A DNA stretch of 7,611 bases, taken from positions 1 through 7,611 of the forward strand of contig JAOUNC010000131.1 of NCBI GenBank assembly GCA_029881175.1, given 5' to 3'. The position numbers and the translations under genes were made by a program. How positions within the stretch are numbered: the stretch's first letter is position 1; every line of letters begins with the position of its first letter. This document shows positions 1 through 5,644 of the stretch, piece by piece. Below the pieces are notes generated by a model that was not told where the DNA came from, did no database searches, and saw nothing but the letters and a program-made list of their open reading frames with translations. The DNA comes from Nitrospirota bacterium. Lineage in GTDB: Bacteria; Nitrospirota; Nitrospiria; Nitrospirales; UBA8639.

Positions 1-194
1 AGGCCGACCTGGACGCCTTCTGACTCAATGCGGTCGTCCAGGATCGCGAGCAGATCGGAAATGGCTTGATCTGGCCGATAAGGCTGGGTCGCGAATCCAA
101 ATGAGGCCTGGGCTGCTTGTTCCTGTTTGGCCTGTTCGACCAGATCATGCATATATTCTTTAAGAAGACCGATGATTCGTCCAGGCAAACGCAT
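1..194 (-). CDS. Partial protein of unknown function, cut by the left edge
   Basis: This minus-strand frame starts at an ATG at 194-192 and stays open for 64 codons to the window edge, so the C-terminus is missing. The visible protein begins MRLPGRIIGLLKEYMHDL and continues with a Gln/Ala/Glu-rich helical stretch (about residues 19-30) and a second likely helix ending in LLAILDDRIESEG. I do not recognise a family, and no signal peptide or membrane segment is visible. The frame remains open upstream to a stop at 302-300, and the upstream codons (giving, for example, FHSILHNTTAFQLPFH) look coding, so the true N-terminus is probably longer. No Shine-Dalgarno sequence precedes the 194 ATG or an alternative TTG at 275. 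An ATG at 303-301 overlaps the end of the preceding small gene, but that frame stops after 14 codons. A one-base indel near 263-269 would join the two frames. The presence of a gene here is likely; the exact start is not settled. Confidence 0.6.
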   Translation of the reverse strand, partial: MRLPGRIIGLLKEYMHDLVEQAKQEQAAQASFGFATQPYRPDQAISDLLAILDDRIESEGVQVG

Positions 195-295
195 ATGGAA
201 TGGTAACTGGAAGGCTGTGGTGTTGTGAAGGATGCTGTGGAAGGAAGTCTCTGTTGGATTAAGGGGTTTCGCCAAGGAATGGCTGCTGTGAGCTG

Positions 296-463
296 TTACT
301 CATCAAAGAGGGTTTCAACATCCATGGCAAACGCGCCAGGAGGGAGGCCAGGCTTCCATTCTCCATACTTTTGGTCTGGACGATGGAAATATTGGTTATT
401 TTGCCGCTTGATCACCCAATCCTCCCCTTCTGCCCATAATTGACGAATTTCTTCTTCCTCCAT
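296..463 (-). CDS. Small acidic hypothetical protein, 55 residues
   Basis: An ATG at 463-461 opens a 55-codon frame ending in TAA at 298-296. The protein begins MEEEEIRQLWAEGEDWVIKR, continues through a Tyr/Phe/His/Trp-containing middle (residues 25-37, NQYFHRPDQKYGE), then a Pro/Gly-rich turn (38-43), and ends in DVETLFDE. It is small, charged and soluble, with no signal peptide or membrane segment. I do not recognise the family. An AAAGGA element lies at 480-475 upstream of the start, with a rather long 11-nt gap. The amino-acid composition looks natural, whereas the overlapping plus-strand frame (225-443) gives an unlikely protein, so this strand is preferred. The stop region overlaps a possible start (303-301) of the next minus-strand gene, which suggests a two-gene operon with translational coupling. 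Transcription may begin near the TATAAT at 575-570. Confidence 0.6.
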   Translation of the reverse strand: MEEEEIRQLWAEGEDWVIKRQNNQYFHRPDQKYGEWKPGLPPGAFAMDVETLFDE

Positions 464-549
464 TTTTATCGGGTTCCTTTATGGGAAGACGGTTGTTTTA
501 TGCTCAGGCCTTCTTTTAGCCTTGTTCTTTATGGACATGTTGTTTAAAT

Positions 550-581
550 AAGACGTATGGGAAAATGGTATTATACGTCTT
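550..581. promoter_or_regulatory. Inverted repeat overlapping a minus-strand TATAAT; possible operator
   Basis: Two perfect 9-bp arms, AAGACGTAT (550-558) and ATACGTCTT (573-581), flank a 14-nt spacer. Their centres are about 23 bp apart, close to two helical turns, as expected for a dimeric regulator. The right arm overlaps TATAAT on the minus strand (575-570), a perfect -10 hexamer about 110 bp upstream of the 55-residue gene. No matching -35 is seen at 17 bp; TTGACG at 590-585 is too close, with a 9-bp spacer. A run of T follows the right arm, so on the plus strand it could also form a weak hairpin terminator, but no plus-strand gene precedes it. An operator is the favoured inference. Confidence 0.4.
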
Positions 582-671
582 TTTCGTCAAACTGATGTAT
601 GAACTGAAGGGGGATCTTTTTTTACAAGAGAATGGCAGGCTGACATTAGCCTATATTGAAGTTGTCTCTGC

Positions 672-683
672 GGTGAGCTCACC
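672..683. repeat. Perfect 12-bp palindrome
   Basis: GGTGAGCTCACC is perfectly self-complementary over 12 bp without a spacer. It lies about 140 bp upstream of the TPR gene. It may be a binding site for a dimeric protein. I do not recognise the motif, and a single copy is weak evidence. Confidence 0.3.
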
Positions 684-814
684 AGGAAAGGGATGATTCG
701 ATCGTATTGGCAAGAAACTCTGGATATGATATAGAAGTCAATTTTGTCTGACTTGGCACTCATCAATCTCATATAAACATCCGAAAAGAATCAGATTACC
801 AATGTTACGAATGA

Positions 815-820
815 AGGGGA
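815..820 (+). promoter_or_regulatory. Ribosome binding site that fixes the TPR gene start
   Basis: AGGGGA lies 5 nt before the ATG at 826. The earlier in-frame ATGs at 802 and 811 have no Shine-Dalgarno sequence. Starting at 826 also gives a signal peptide of standard shape (two Arg, then a hydrophobic core), which supports this choice. Confidence 0.65.
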
Positions 821-825
821 AAGTG

Positions 826-1467
826 ATGAGACGAGGGTTAGGTCTTCTCTCGATCGGGCTTGTGTGCTGTCTAATGGTTGGCCCCAGTGCTTGGGCTGAA
901 GAATCGGTGCAAACCTTGACCAGTCAGGCGATGGAAGAATGTCAAAAAGGACGACGCGCGAAGGATGCCGATAGTCGGGCTGCACATTTTGATCGTGGGC
1001 GAGCTATGGCTGAAAAAGCCGTGTCGTTGGATAGCCAATCAGCTGACGCGCATTTCGCCTTATTCTGTAGCATTGGTGAACGCATGCGGTCCAATGGGGA
1101 AGTCTTTTTCTCGGTGTTTGAATATGGACGGATGATGGACGAGCTCGATCAAACCTTGGCGCTCAATCCCGATCATTTGGATGCGTTGTCTGCCAAAGGC
1201 ACGCTTCTTATTGAGGTGCCTGGATTTCTTGGCGGAGATGATGAAAAAGGTGAGGTGATGTTGCGGCAAGTGATTAAGCGGGAGCCGCAATCGATCAATG
1301 CTCGAATGGTTGTCGCCCGTGTCTGCGCAGAACGGGGGGAACATCAAGAAGCCTATGATCTTGCCAAGAGGGCTCTGGAATTAGCCAAAGAACAGAAACG
1401 GGATGATCTTCTTCCCGAGGCTGAGAAAACATTTACTGAGATCCAAGCTCAACTCACGGCTCACTAA
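826..1467 (+). CDS. Exported tetratricopeptide-repeat protein
   Basis: This is a 213-residue protein when started at 826; longer starts at 802 or 811 are possible but lack a ribosome binding site. Residues 1-24 form a Sec signal peptide: Arg2-Arg3, a hydrophobic core (about 5-18), and cleavage expected after Ala-Trp-Ala at 22-24. The mature part is helical with TPR-like units at about 53-86, 101-130, 137-170 and 160-190, including ALNPDHLDALSAKGTLL and RALELAKEQ. A segment at 131-154 (VPGFLGGDDEKG...IKREP) matches a pattern often seen in TPR proteins of TatT-like or unassigned exported type. TPRs act as protein-binding scaffolds, so a periplasmic adaptor role is the best inference; the partner is unknown. 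It is followed 74 bp later by the glycosylase gene and then by an exported protease on the same strand. A shared transcript is possible but not shown. Confidence 0.85.
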   Translation: MRRGLGLLSIGLVCCLMVGPSAWAEESVQTLTSQAMEECQKGRRAKDADSRAAHFDRGRAMAEKAVSLDSQSADAHFALFCSIGERMRSNGEVFFSVFEYGRMMDELDQTLALNPDHLDALSAKGTLLIEVPGFLGGDDEKGEVMLRQVIKREPQSINARMVVARVCAERGEHQEAYDLAKRALELAKEQKRDDLLPEAEKTFTEIQAQLTAH

Positions 1468-1541
1468 ATCAACGTTCCCCTTCAACCCTTTTGTCCTGTT
1501 TTCCCATCCTATCCCCATGGAGTTCCTAGGCTCTTCACAAG

Positions 1542-2117
1542 ATGTCTCGCATTTCCCTTGGACTTCCTGACTATCTGGCGCAGGGTCTTTCCATTCTCTT
1601 TGTGGGGATTAACCCTGGGCTTCGCTCATCTGAACTCGGACATCATTATGCGGGACATTCCAATCGGTTTTGGAAATTATTGTTTGACGGTGGTTTGGTC
1701 CCCTCTCAATTGTCCTACCTGGATGATCAGCGGTTAATGGACTACGGGTATGGACTCACAAACCTGGTTGCCAAACCGACCACAGGTCTTCGTGATCTAG
1801 GACCGCAGGATTTCCTCCAGGGACGGCGGGAACTCATGGCCAAAATACAGAAATATCAACCCGCGCTTGTGGCCGTATTAGGCATGACGGTGGCTCAAGT
1901 CTTGTTGTTGCCCGAACCATCTGTTCGTTCTGCTAAACGGGGATCCAGGGAACCTATTCACCCCGGTCTTCAGCCTGAGCGCTTTACGGGTGTTCCCGTC
2001 TTTGTGTTGCCCAACCCCAGTGGGCGAAATGCCCATTATTCCTATCAGAGCATGAAGGCCTTATTTTGTGAATTAAAGACCGCTGCTCTACAGGCGGTCG
2101 AATCATCAGGCCATTAA
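1542..2117 (+). CDS. mug: G:T/U mismatch-specific DNA glycosylase (Mug/TDG, UDG family 2)
   Basis: This 191-residue cytoplasmic enzyme should cut the N-glycosidic bond of uracil, thymine or exocyclic cytosine adducts opposite guanine, starting base excision repair. Motif 1, ILFVGINPGL, is at residues 18-27, with the catalytic Asn expected at 24. It is followed by SNRFWKLL and LTNLVAKPT, both matching the E. coli Mug pattern. Motif 2, LPNPSGRN, is at 156-163 and forms the DNA-intercalating loop. E. coli Mug has NPSGLSR here, so the RN variant places this protein in a different branch and may alter base preference. The length is slightly above that of E. coli Mug (168) because of an insert around residues 125-150. 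The ATG at 1542 is the only sensible start; its Shine-Dalgarno is weak (TAGG at 1527-1530). It sits between genes for two exported proteins with no evident functional link. Confidence 0.93.
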   Translation: MSRISLGLPDYLAQGLSILFVGINPGLRSSELGHHYAGHSNRFWKLLFDGGLVPSQLSYLDDQRLMDYGYGLTNLVAKPTTGLRDLGPQDFLQGRRELMAKIQKYQPALVAVLGMTVAQVLLLPEPSVRSAKRGSREPIHPGLQPERFTGVPVFVLPNPSGRNAHYSYQSMKALFCELKTAALQAVESSGH

Positions 2118-2179
2118 CCGATCTTGAATATGGAGGGCCCGAGCAGTTAGGTTTGCATGTGAGCTATCCACGGAACGAT

Positions 2180-3247
2180 ATGAGTATGTTGCGACCTCAA
2201 AAAATGTTTGATGTCTGGACCATTCTCCTTAGCCTTGTTCTTGGGTCCGGTTTGGGACTGTCCACAGCATGTGCTGATGATCAAGTGTCGAACGGCCGTG
2301 CGTATGCTATTGAGCAAGCCAAACTTGCCACCGTAGGTATTCTTCAAGCTGATACCCTGAGCACCGAGGAACGTGATTATGGTGTGCCGGTGCAGATTCG
2401 AGGATCGGGTATTCATTTAGGGAACGGCGTCATTTTGACCGCACGGCATGCCGTGGAACAATCGCAAGGTGGAAAATCGGTTGTTCCAGACGTGATTTAT
2501 GTGCTGACGGATGATTTACGAGAGTTGTCGGCGGCTCGTCAGGGAGCGAATGCCTATTTGGATGTTGCCGTGTACAAAATTCAAGGAAACGAGTCCGACT
2601 GGCCAGTTTCGAATGTCCGATTTGCAGCGAACGATGTGACGTATGGCGATGGTGTCTTTACCGTGGGCTATCCTATGGGCAGAGGCCCTGCCCTTTCCTT
2701 TGGCACCGTGGGAAACCCCAATACCTTTTTGTCCACCGTGCAGAGTCGACTGGTGCAGGTAGACCTTTCTGCCTGCCGGGGCAACTCGGGTGGCGGCCTT
2801 CTCAATGATCAAGGGCAATTAGTCGGTCTGGTTCATGCGATTATTCAAACCGAAACCATGCAGACAGAGCGAAGGTGTAGTCGCTTTGGATTTGCCCTCC
2901 CTGGTTTATTGGTTGAACGTGTGGTGACGGCAGTGTTGTCAGGGAAGACCCCTGGCTTTTCTGTCCTTGGTATTCACCTGGAAACCATCAAAGAAGGAAA
3001 TCATTGGGTCCTGGGTGTGGCGAAAGCCACGGGACCCTCTCGTCATGCAGGATTTCGAAAAGGGGATGTATTAGTCGCCATTAATGAACACGCCATCACC
3101 ACGCCAGCGCAATTAAAAAATTATCTCATTGAGCGGACGGAACCCGGTCAAACCGTTGTTTTACGGGTTCGGCGTGATGATAGCCAACATATGATTTCCG
3201 TAAAGTTGGGAAATCGTGATTGCACCATAGGCATCTTCCTCCTCTAA
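2180..3247 (+). CDS. Exported trypsin-like serine protease with one PDZ domain (HtrA-like)
   Basis: This is a 355-residue protein from the ATG at 2180, preceded by GGAA at 2172-2175; in-frame TTG 2153, GTG 2159 and ATG 2204 are alternatives. A signal peptide covers about residues 1-32, with a hydrophobic core at 14-27 and probable cleavage after Ala32. Cys31 lacks a good lipobox, so a lipoprotein is less likely. The protease domain has a complete triad: His90 (LTARHAVE), Asp128 (AYLDVAVYK) and Ser203 (CRGNSGGG). A PDZ domain follows at about 275-345 (GFRKGDVLVAINE, then TPAQLKNYL). HtrA/Deg proteases degrade or refold damaged envelope proteins, and the PDZ usually senses C-terminal peptides. 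Only one PDZ is present, as in DegS, but the signal peptide looks cleavable rather than a membrane anchor. Cys199 and Cys233 bracket the catalytic Ser much as the 191-220 pair does in chymotrypsin. Substrate and exact subfamily are unknown. Confidence 0.9.
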   Translation: MSMLRPQKMFDVWTILLSLVLGSGLGLSTACADDQVSNGRAYAIEQAKLATVGILQADTLSTEERDYGVPVQIRGSGIHLGNGVILTARHAVEQSQGGKSVVPDVIYVLTDDLRELSAARQGANAYLDVAVYKIQGNESDWPVSNVRFAANDVTYGDGVFTVGYPMGRGPALSFGTVGNPNTFLSTVQSRLVQVDLSACRGNSGGGLLNDQGQLVGLVHAIIQTETMQTERRCSRFGFALPGLLVERVVTAVLSGKTPGFSVLGIHLETIKEGNHWVLGVAKATGPSRHAGFRKGDVLVAINEHAITTPAQLKNYLIERTEPGQTVVLRVRRDDSQHMISVKLGNRDCTIGIFLL

Positions 3248-3676
3248 AAGGCCCCTGTTCGGCAGAGTTCCCATCTTCATTCGTGAACCTTTTTCATTTT
3301 TTCCTCTCTCTCCTTCGAACAACGAGAAGAGGCTCGCTCCTCCCTTGGGGGGGGCGGTGACGTGCTTGTATTTCATGGATCTTTCGCCGCAGCAATCGGC
3401 AAGCTTCATGAAGAGCATTGTGTGCCGGTTAGCCAAAGAGGTTTAAAGAAAGAAAGGGCAGACGAGTGTGGCGAATTATGAGGAACAAAGGAGCGCCCTG
3501 TGAATTTCCTTCTCCCCCTTTCTGGCAACAACCAACACGGTTTCCAGTAGTCAGTGAGGTCTCCTTTCCCGTACAGTGCCGAATCTTCTTGGACGTCTAA
3601 GGCCGGAATCGGCTGGTGGCTCCAGTGTCGGAAGGGAATCGTTCTGCTACCCATTTTTTAGGGCTTGTATTGTCTG
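3248..3676. other. Long intergenic region without a convincing gene
   Basis: About 430 bp separate the protease from the flavoprotein. Open frames exist on both strands, but none has both a good start and a ribosome binding site. Minus-strand frames at 3406-3654 and 3161-3436 are open; the second runs antisense into the protease gene. A plus-strand frame at 3287-3481 is open across a run of eight G (3347-3354) but has no ATG. A short perfect hairpin, GCCG-GAAT-CGGC, is at 3602-3613. A T-run ends about 17 bp before the flavoprotein start. The region may hold a dispersed repeat, a decayed gene or an untranslated leader. I recognise no RNA family in it. Confidence 0.5.
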
Positions 3677-4888
3677 ATGAGTATTCCCCTTAATTCGCAC
3701 ATGTATGATGTGATTATTGTTGGTATGGGGCCAGCTGGCGCATCTGCGGCCTACGAGCTGAGCCAACACGGGATATCGGTGCTTGCGTTTGATAAACAAC
3801 GGCATCCCCGGTACAAAGTTTGTGGGGGTGGGCTGTCGGCTCGTATTGTGAAGATTTTGCCCGCAGATTTTCTTAGCGTTGTAGAAGAAACGGTTCATCG
3901 GGTGCAATTTATCTATGGGGATCAGGAATCGTTTCTGATTGATTCCCCGGAGCCCATTGCCTATATGGTGATGCGGCAACATTTTGACCGCTGGTTGGTC
4001 GATAAAGCGCGACAAGCCGGGGCAGCGATTCGTGAAGGGGAGACGGTGGTGGCGATTGGAGCCGTGGATCAGGGCGTCGAAGTAGTTACGAAGCAGGAAC
4101 GGTATCGCAGTCGTCTGGTGATTGGCGCTGATGGGGTCATGAGTGTGGTGGCGCAACACTGTTTCCCGGAACGACGTCTGCGGACGATTCCGGCGTTAGA
4201 AAGCGAAGTGCATGGAGAATGTGCGCATGCGTTTCAAGAGACGCCTACGGCCCTTATCAGTTTACAGGCCGCAAAAAAAGGGTATGGTTGGATCTTCCCG
4301 AAACAGCAGGGGCTTTCGCTGGGTGTTGGGGAATTTGTCAAAGGCACCACACGCCCGAAACAGAGTTTTCGTGATTTTATTGATCATGAGCCAGCCTTGG
4401 CTGGCCTGACTATCCCTTCGCCATTGGGGTACCCCTTGCCGATTGCACAGGCGCAGGCCTATCGAAGCGGACAGACATGGGCCGGCCGGTTAGTGCATGG
4501 CCGAGCTCTGTTAGTAGGGGACGCCGGACATTTAGTCGATCCCTTATTGGGTGAAGGGATTTATTATGCCGTCCGCTCCGGGCAATTAGCCGCGCAAAGC
4601 ATTCTACAGACGCTAGGCCAACCGGATCTGCATCCGTTGAGTGAATATGAAATGTTGGTGGCCAGTGAATTCGGTCCAGAATTTCGAGTGGCCGGAAGAT
4701 TAGGCTCAATAATTTATGGACTACCCCGGTCAATACATCGTTGGGCTGGTCACCGGTTCCCGGAGGCGTATCAACGAGTGTTGCATCGATATTGTGCTCT
4801 GTTGCAAGGGAAGGAAACCTACCAAAGTCTGTGGAATCGAATGCTGTACCGACTCCATTGGCCATTGGCAGAGAAACCTGGAGCGTAA
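3677..4888 (+). CDS. Geranylgeranyl reductase-family FAD-dependent oxidoreductase
   Basis: This is a 403-residue flavoprotein from the ATG at 3677. ATG 3701 is an alternative that would begin right at the FAD fold; neither has a clear Shine-Dalgarno. The N-terminal dinucleotide-binding fold has GxGxxG at 16-21 (GMGPAG) and an acidic Asp39 at the end of the second strand. Next comes PRYKVCGGGLS at 44-54, the hallmark of the geranylgeranyl reductase/ChlP branch. GADG is at 150-153, KGYGWIFPK at 201-209 and GDAGHLVDPLLGEGI at 281-295, which closes the FAD site. Family members reduce double bonds of prenyl chains on chlorophylls, archaeal lipids or menaquinone. No photosynthesis genes are nearby, so a quinone or other isoprenoid substrate is the better inference. 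No transmembrane helix is evident; a peripheral membrane location is likely. The gene stands alone, converging on the next gene across 34 bp. Confidence 0.9.
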   Translation: MSIPLNSHMYDVIIVGMGPAGASAAYELSQHGISVLAFDKQRHPRYKVCGGGLSARIVKILPADFLSVVEETVHRVQFIYGDQESFLIDSPEPIAYMVMRQHFDRWLVDKARQAGAAIREGETVVAIGAVDQGVEVVTKQERYRSRLVIGADGVMSVVAQHCFPERRLRTIPALESEVHGECAHAFQETPTALISLQAAKKGYGWIFPKQQGLSLGVGEFVKGTTRPKQSFRDFIDHEPALAGLTIPSPLGYPLPIAQAQAYRSGQTWAGRLVHGRALLVGDAGHLVDPLLGEGIYYAVRSGQLAAQSILQTLGQPDLHPLSEYEMLVASEFGPEFRVAGRLGSIIYGLPRSIHRWAGHRFPEAYQRVLHRYCALLQGKETYQSLWNRMLYRLHWPLAEKPGA

Positions 4889-4922
4889 CATGAGGGGGAA
4901 GACTCAGGTTTGGGAAACCGAT

Positions 4923-5513
4923 TCAGGTGAGGGGATGTTCGTTTTCAAGGGGGGAGTAGGTCTGTAAACCATCCATGAGGGCATGAATGGCGTAGCCCCA
5001 GGTTCCACGGACAATATGATGTTCTTGTCCGGAGGCTACGATCATGACGGTGAGGCTCCAGCCTTGGAGCTGATGATGGTGAAATTGCGTGGGTTGAATT
5101 TCTAGCACGATTTCTAGATCCAGCGTATGATTAAGAATATCGCTGACATCTTGAAGTAGGACATCCATTTGTTGCTGCAGCGAGATGACAAGATCTGATA
5201 GAAACTCTTTTGTGTTGTGTGATATCTCCGCAAAGCAGAGGCTCACGAAGGAGACTAAAATGACGGGACGATGAGAGTCAGGCCCTTCAGCATAACTTTG
5301 ATCGGCGGCCAAGCTCATAAAAGGGGACTGAGCCTTATTCACTTGCCTTAAAAGTTCTTGCGTTTCCGGCCAACCGACACAAGGAGGGAGAACCGGAATC
5401 ATGTCGGGATGTGCTTTGAGGTCAATGAAGCGAGCTTCCAGGGAGCCATCGGTGATAGCGGGGCCATATGGGACATGAAAACATGTGGAGCCCTCAGACA
5501 AAAGAATACCCAT
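4923..5513 (-). CDS. Conserved-looking hypothetical protein, 196 residues
   Basis: An ATG at 5513-5511 opens a frame that ends in TGA at 4925-4923. I do not recognise the family. The sequence reads like a real soluble mixed alpha/beta protein: a strand-like RPVILVSFVSLCFA at 82-95, a long amphipathic helix at about 99-129 (EFLSDLVISLQQQMDVLLQD), strands at 131-139 (LDLEIVLEI) and 152-161 (WSLTVMIVAS), and a final helix near 173-184. Histidines cluster at 145-147 (HHH) and 165-166 (EHH), which could bind metal, though this is speculative. No signal peptide or transmembrane segment is seen. The ribosome binding site is weak. No competing plus-strand frame of comparable quality covers the region. 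It converges with the flavoprotein gene and diverges from uup, so it is probably transcribed alone; TACAAT at 5554-5549 may be its -10 element. Confidence 0.75.
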   Translation of the reverse strand: MGILLSEGSTCFHVPYGPAITDGSLEARFIDLKAHPDMIPVLPPCVGWPETQELLRQVNKAQSPFMSLAADQSYAEGPDSHRPVILVSFVSLCFAEISHNTKEFLSDLVISLQQQMDVLLQDVSDILNHTLDLEIVLEIQPTQFHHHQLQGWSLTVMIVASGQEHHIVRGTWGYAIHALMDGLQTYSPLENEHPLT

Positions 5514-5548
5514 AATCTTGACTCAGTAAGGAAAGGAGTTGGCCCTCT

Positions 5549-5554
5549 ATTGTA
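5549..5554 (-). promoter_or_regulatory. Possible -10 element of the 196-residue gene
   Basis: On the minus strand this reads TACAAT, a five-of-six match to the sigma-70 -10 hexamer, placed about 36 bp upstream of the start codon. No good -35 lies at the usual distance, so support is limited. Confidence 0.25.
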
Positions 5555-5630
5555 CTGGAAGCGTCCTCACAAAAGGGAAGGGGGAATGGAAAGTTTTTTT
5601 TCATCAATTTCTCTTGAGGGCTGGTACAGA

Positions 5631-5636
5631 GGGAGG
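5631..5636 (+). promoter_or_regulatory. Ribosome binding site of uup
   Basis: GGGAGG lies 8 nt before the ATG at 5645, an ideal distance, and supports this start codon. Confidence 0.8.
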
Positions 5637-5644
5637 CGTCTGTT

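Larger units (their letters stand above)
464..825. other. Intergenic region between divergent genes
   Basis: This 362-bp stretch lies between the minus-strand small gene and the plus-strand TPR gene, so it should hold promoters for both directions. It contains the inverted repeat at 550-581, a perfect TATAAT on the minus strand at 575-570, and a 12-bp palindrome at 672-683. A plus-strand frame at 595-696 could encode a 33-residue peptide starting MYELKGDLFLQENG. Its codons look plausible, but there is no Shine-Dalgarno sequence, so I leave it unassigned. A basic 19-codon minus-strand frame (538-479) lies in frame with the 55-residue gene but ends in TAA before it. A TATAAA at 772-777 is a possible -10 element for the TPR gene, without a well-spaced -35. 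No RNA gene is recognisable. Confidence 0.6.

Noticed and set aside
225..443. 72-codon plus-strand frame
   Set aside because: It is antisense to the 55-residue minus-strand gene, has no ribosome binding site and gives an unnatural composition rich in Trp, Cys and Ser.
479..538. 19-codon basic minus-strand frame in phase with the 55-residue gene
   Set aside because: It ends in TAA before the downstream ATG and has no ribosome binding site. A readthrough extension would be speculative.
587..772. 61-codon minus-strand frame
   Set aside because: There is no ribosome binding site and composition is poor; it lies in the divergent regulatory region.
753..777. TTGGCA and TATAAA as a promoter for the TPR gene
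   Set aside because: The spacer is only 13 bp, too short for a standard sigma-70 promoter.
1060..1347. 95-codon minus-strand frame
   Set aside because: It lies fully antisense within the TPR gene, whose TPR pattern and signal peptide are convincing.
3406..3654. 82-codon minus-strand frame between the protease and flavoprotein genes
   Set aside because: There is no Shine-Dalgarno, composition is odd (many Ser, Pro, Trp, Arg) and no domain is visible. It is described only as part of the intergenic region.
3647..4159. 170-codon minus-strand frame
   Set aside because: It is antisense to the FAD-binding region of the flavoprotein, which has unmistakable motifs.
4410..4865. 151-codon minus-strand frame
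   Set aside because: It is a shadow of the flavoprotein C-terminal half.
4907..4919. GGTTT-GGG-AAACC hairpin as a terminator between convergent genes
   Set aside because: The stem is only 5 bp and no T-run follows on either strand, so it is not a convincing intrinsic terminator.
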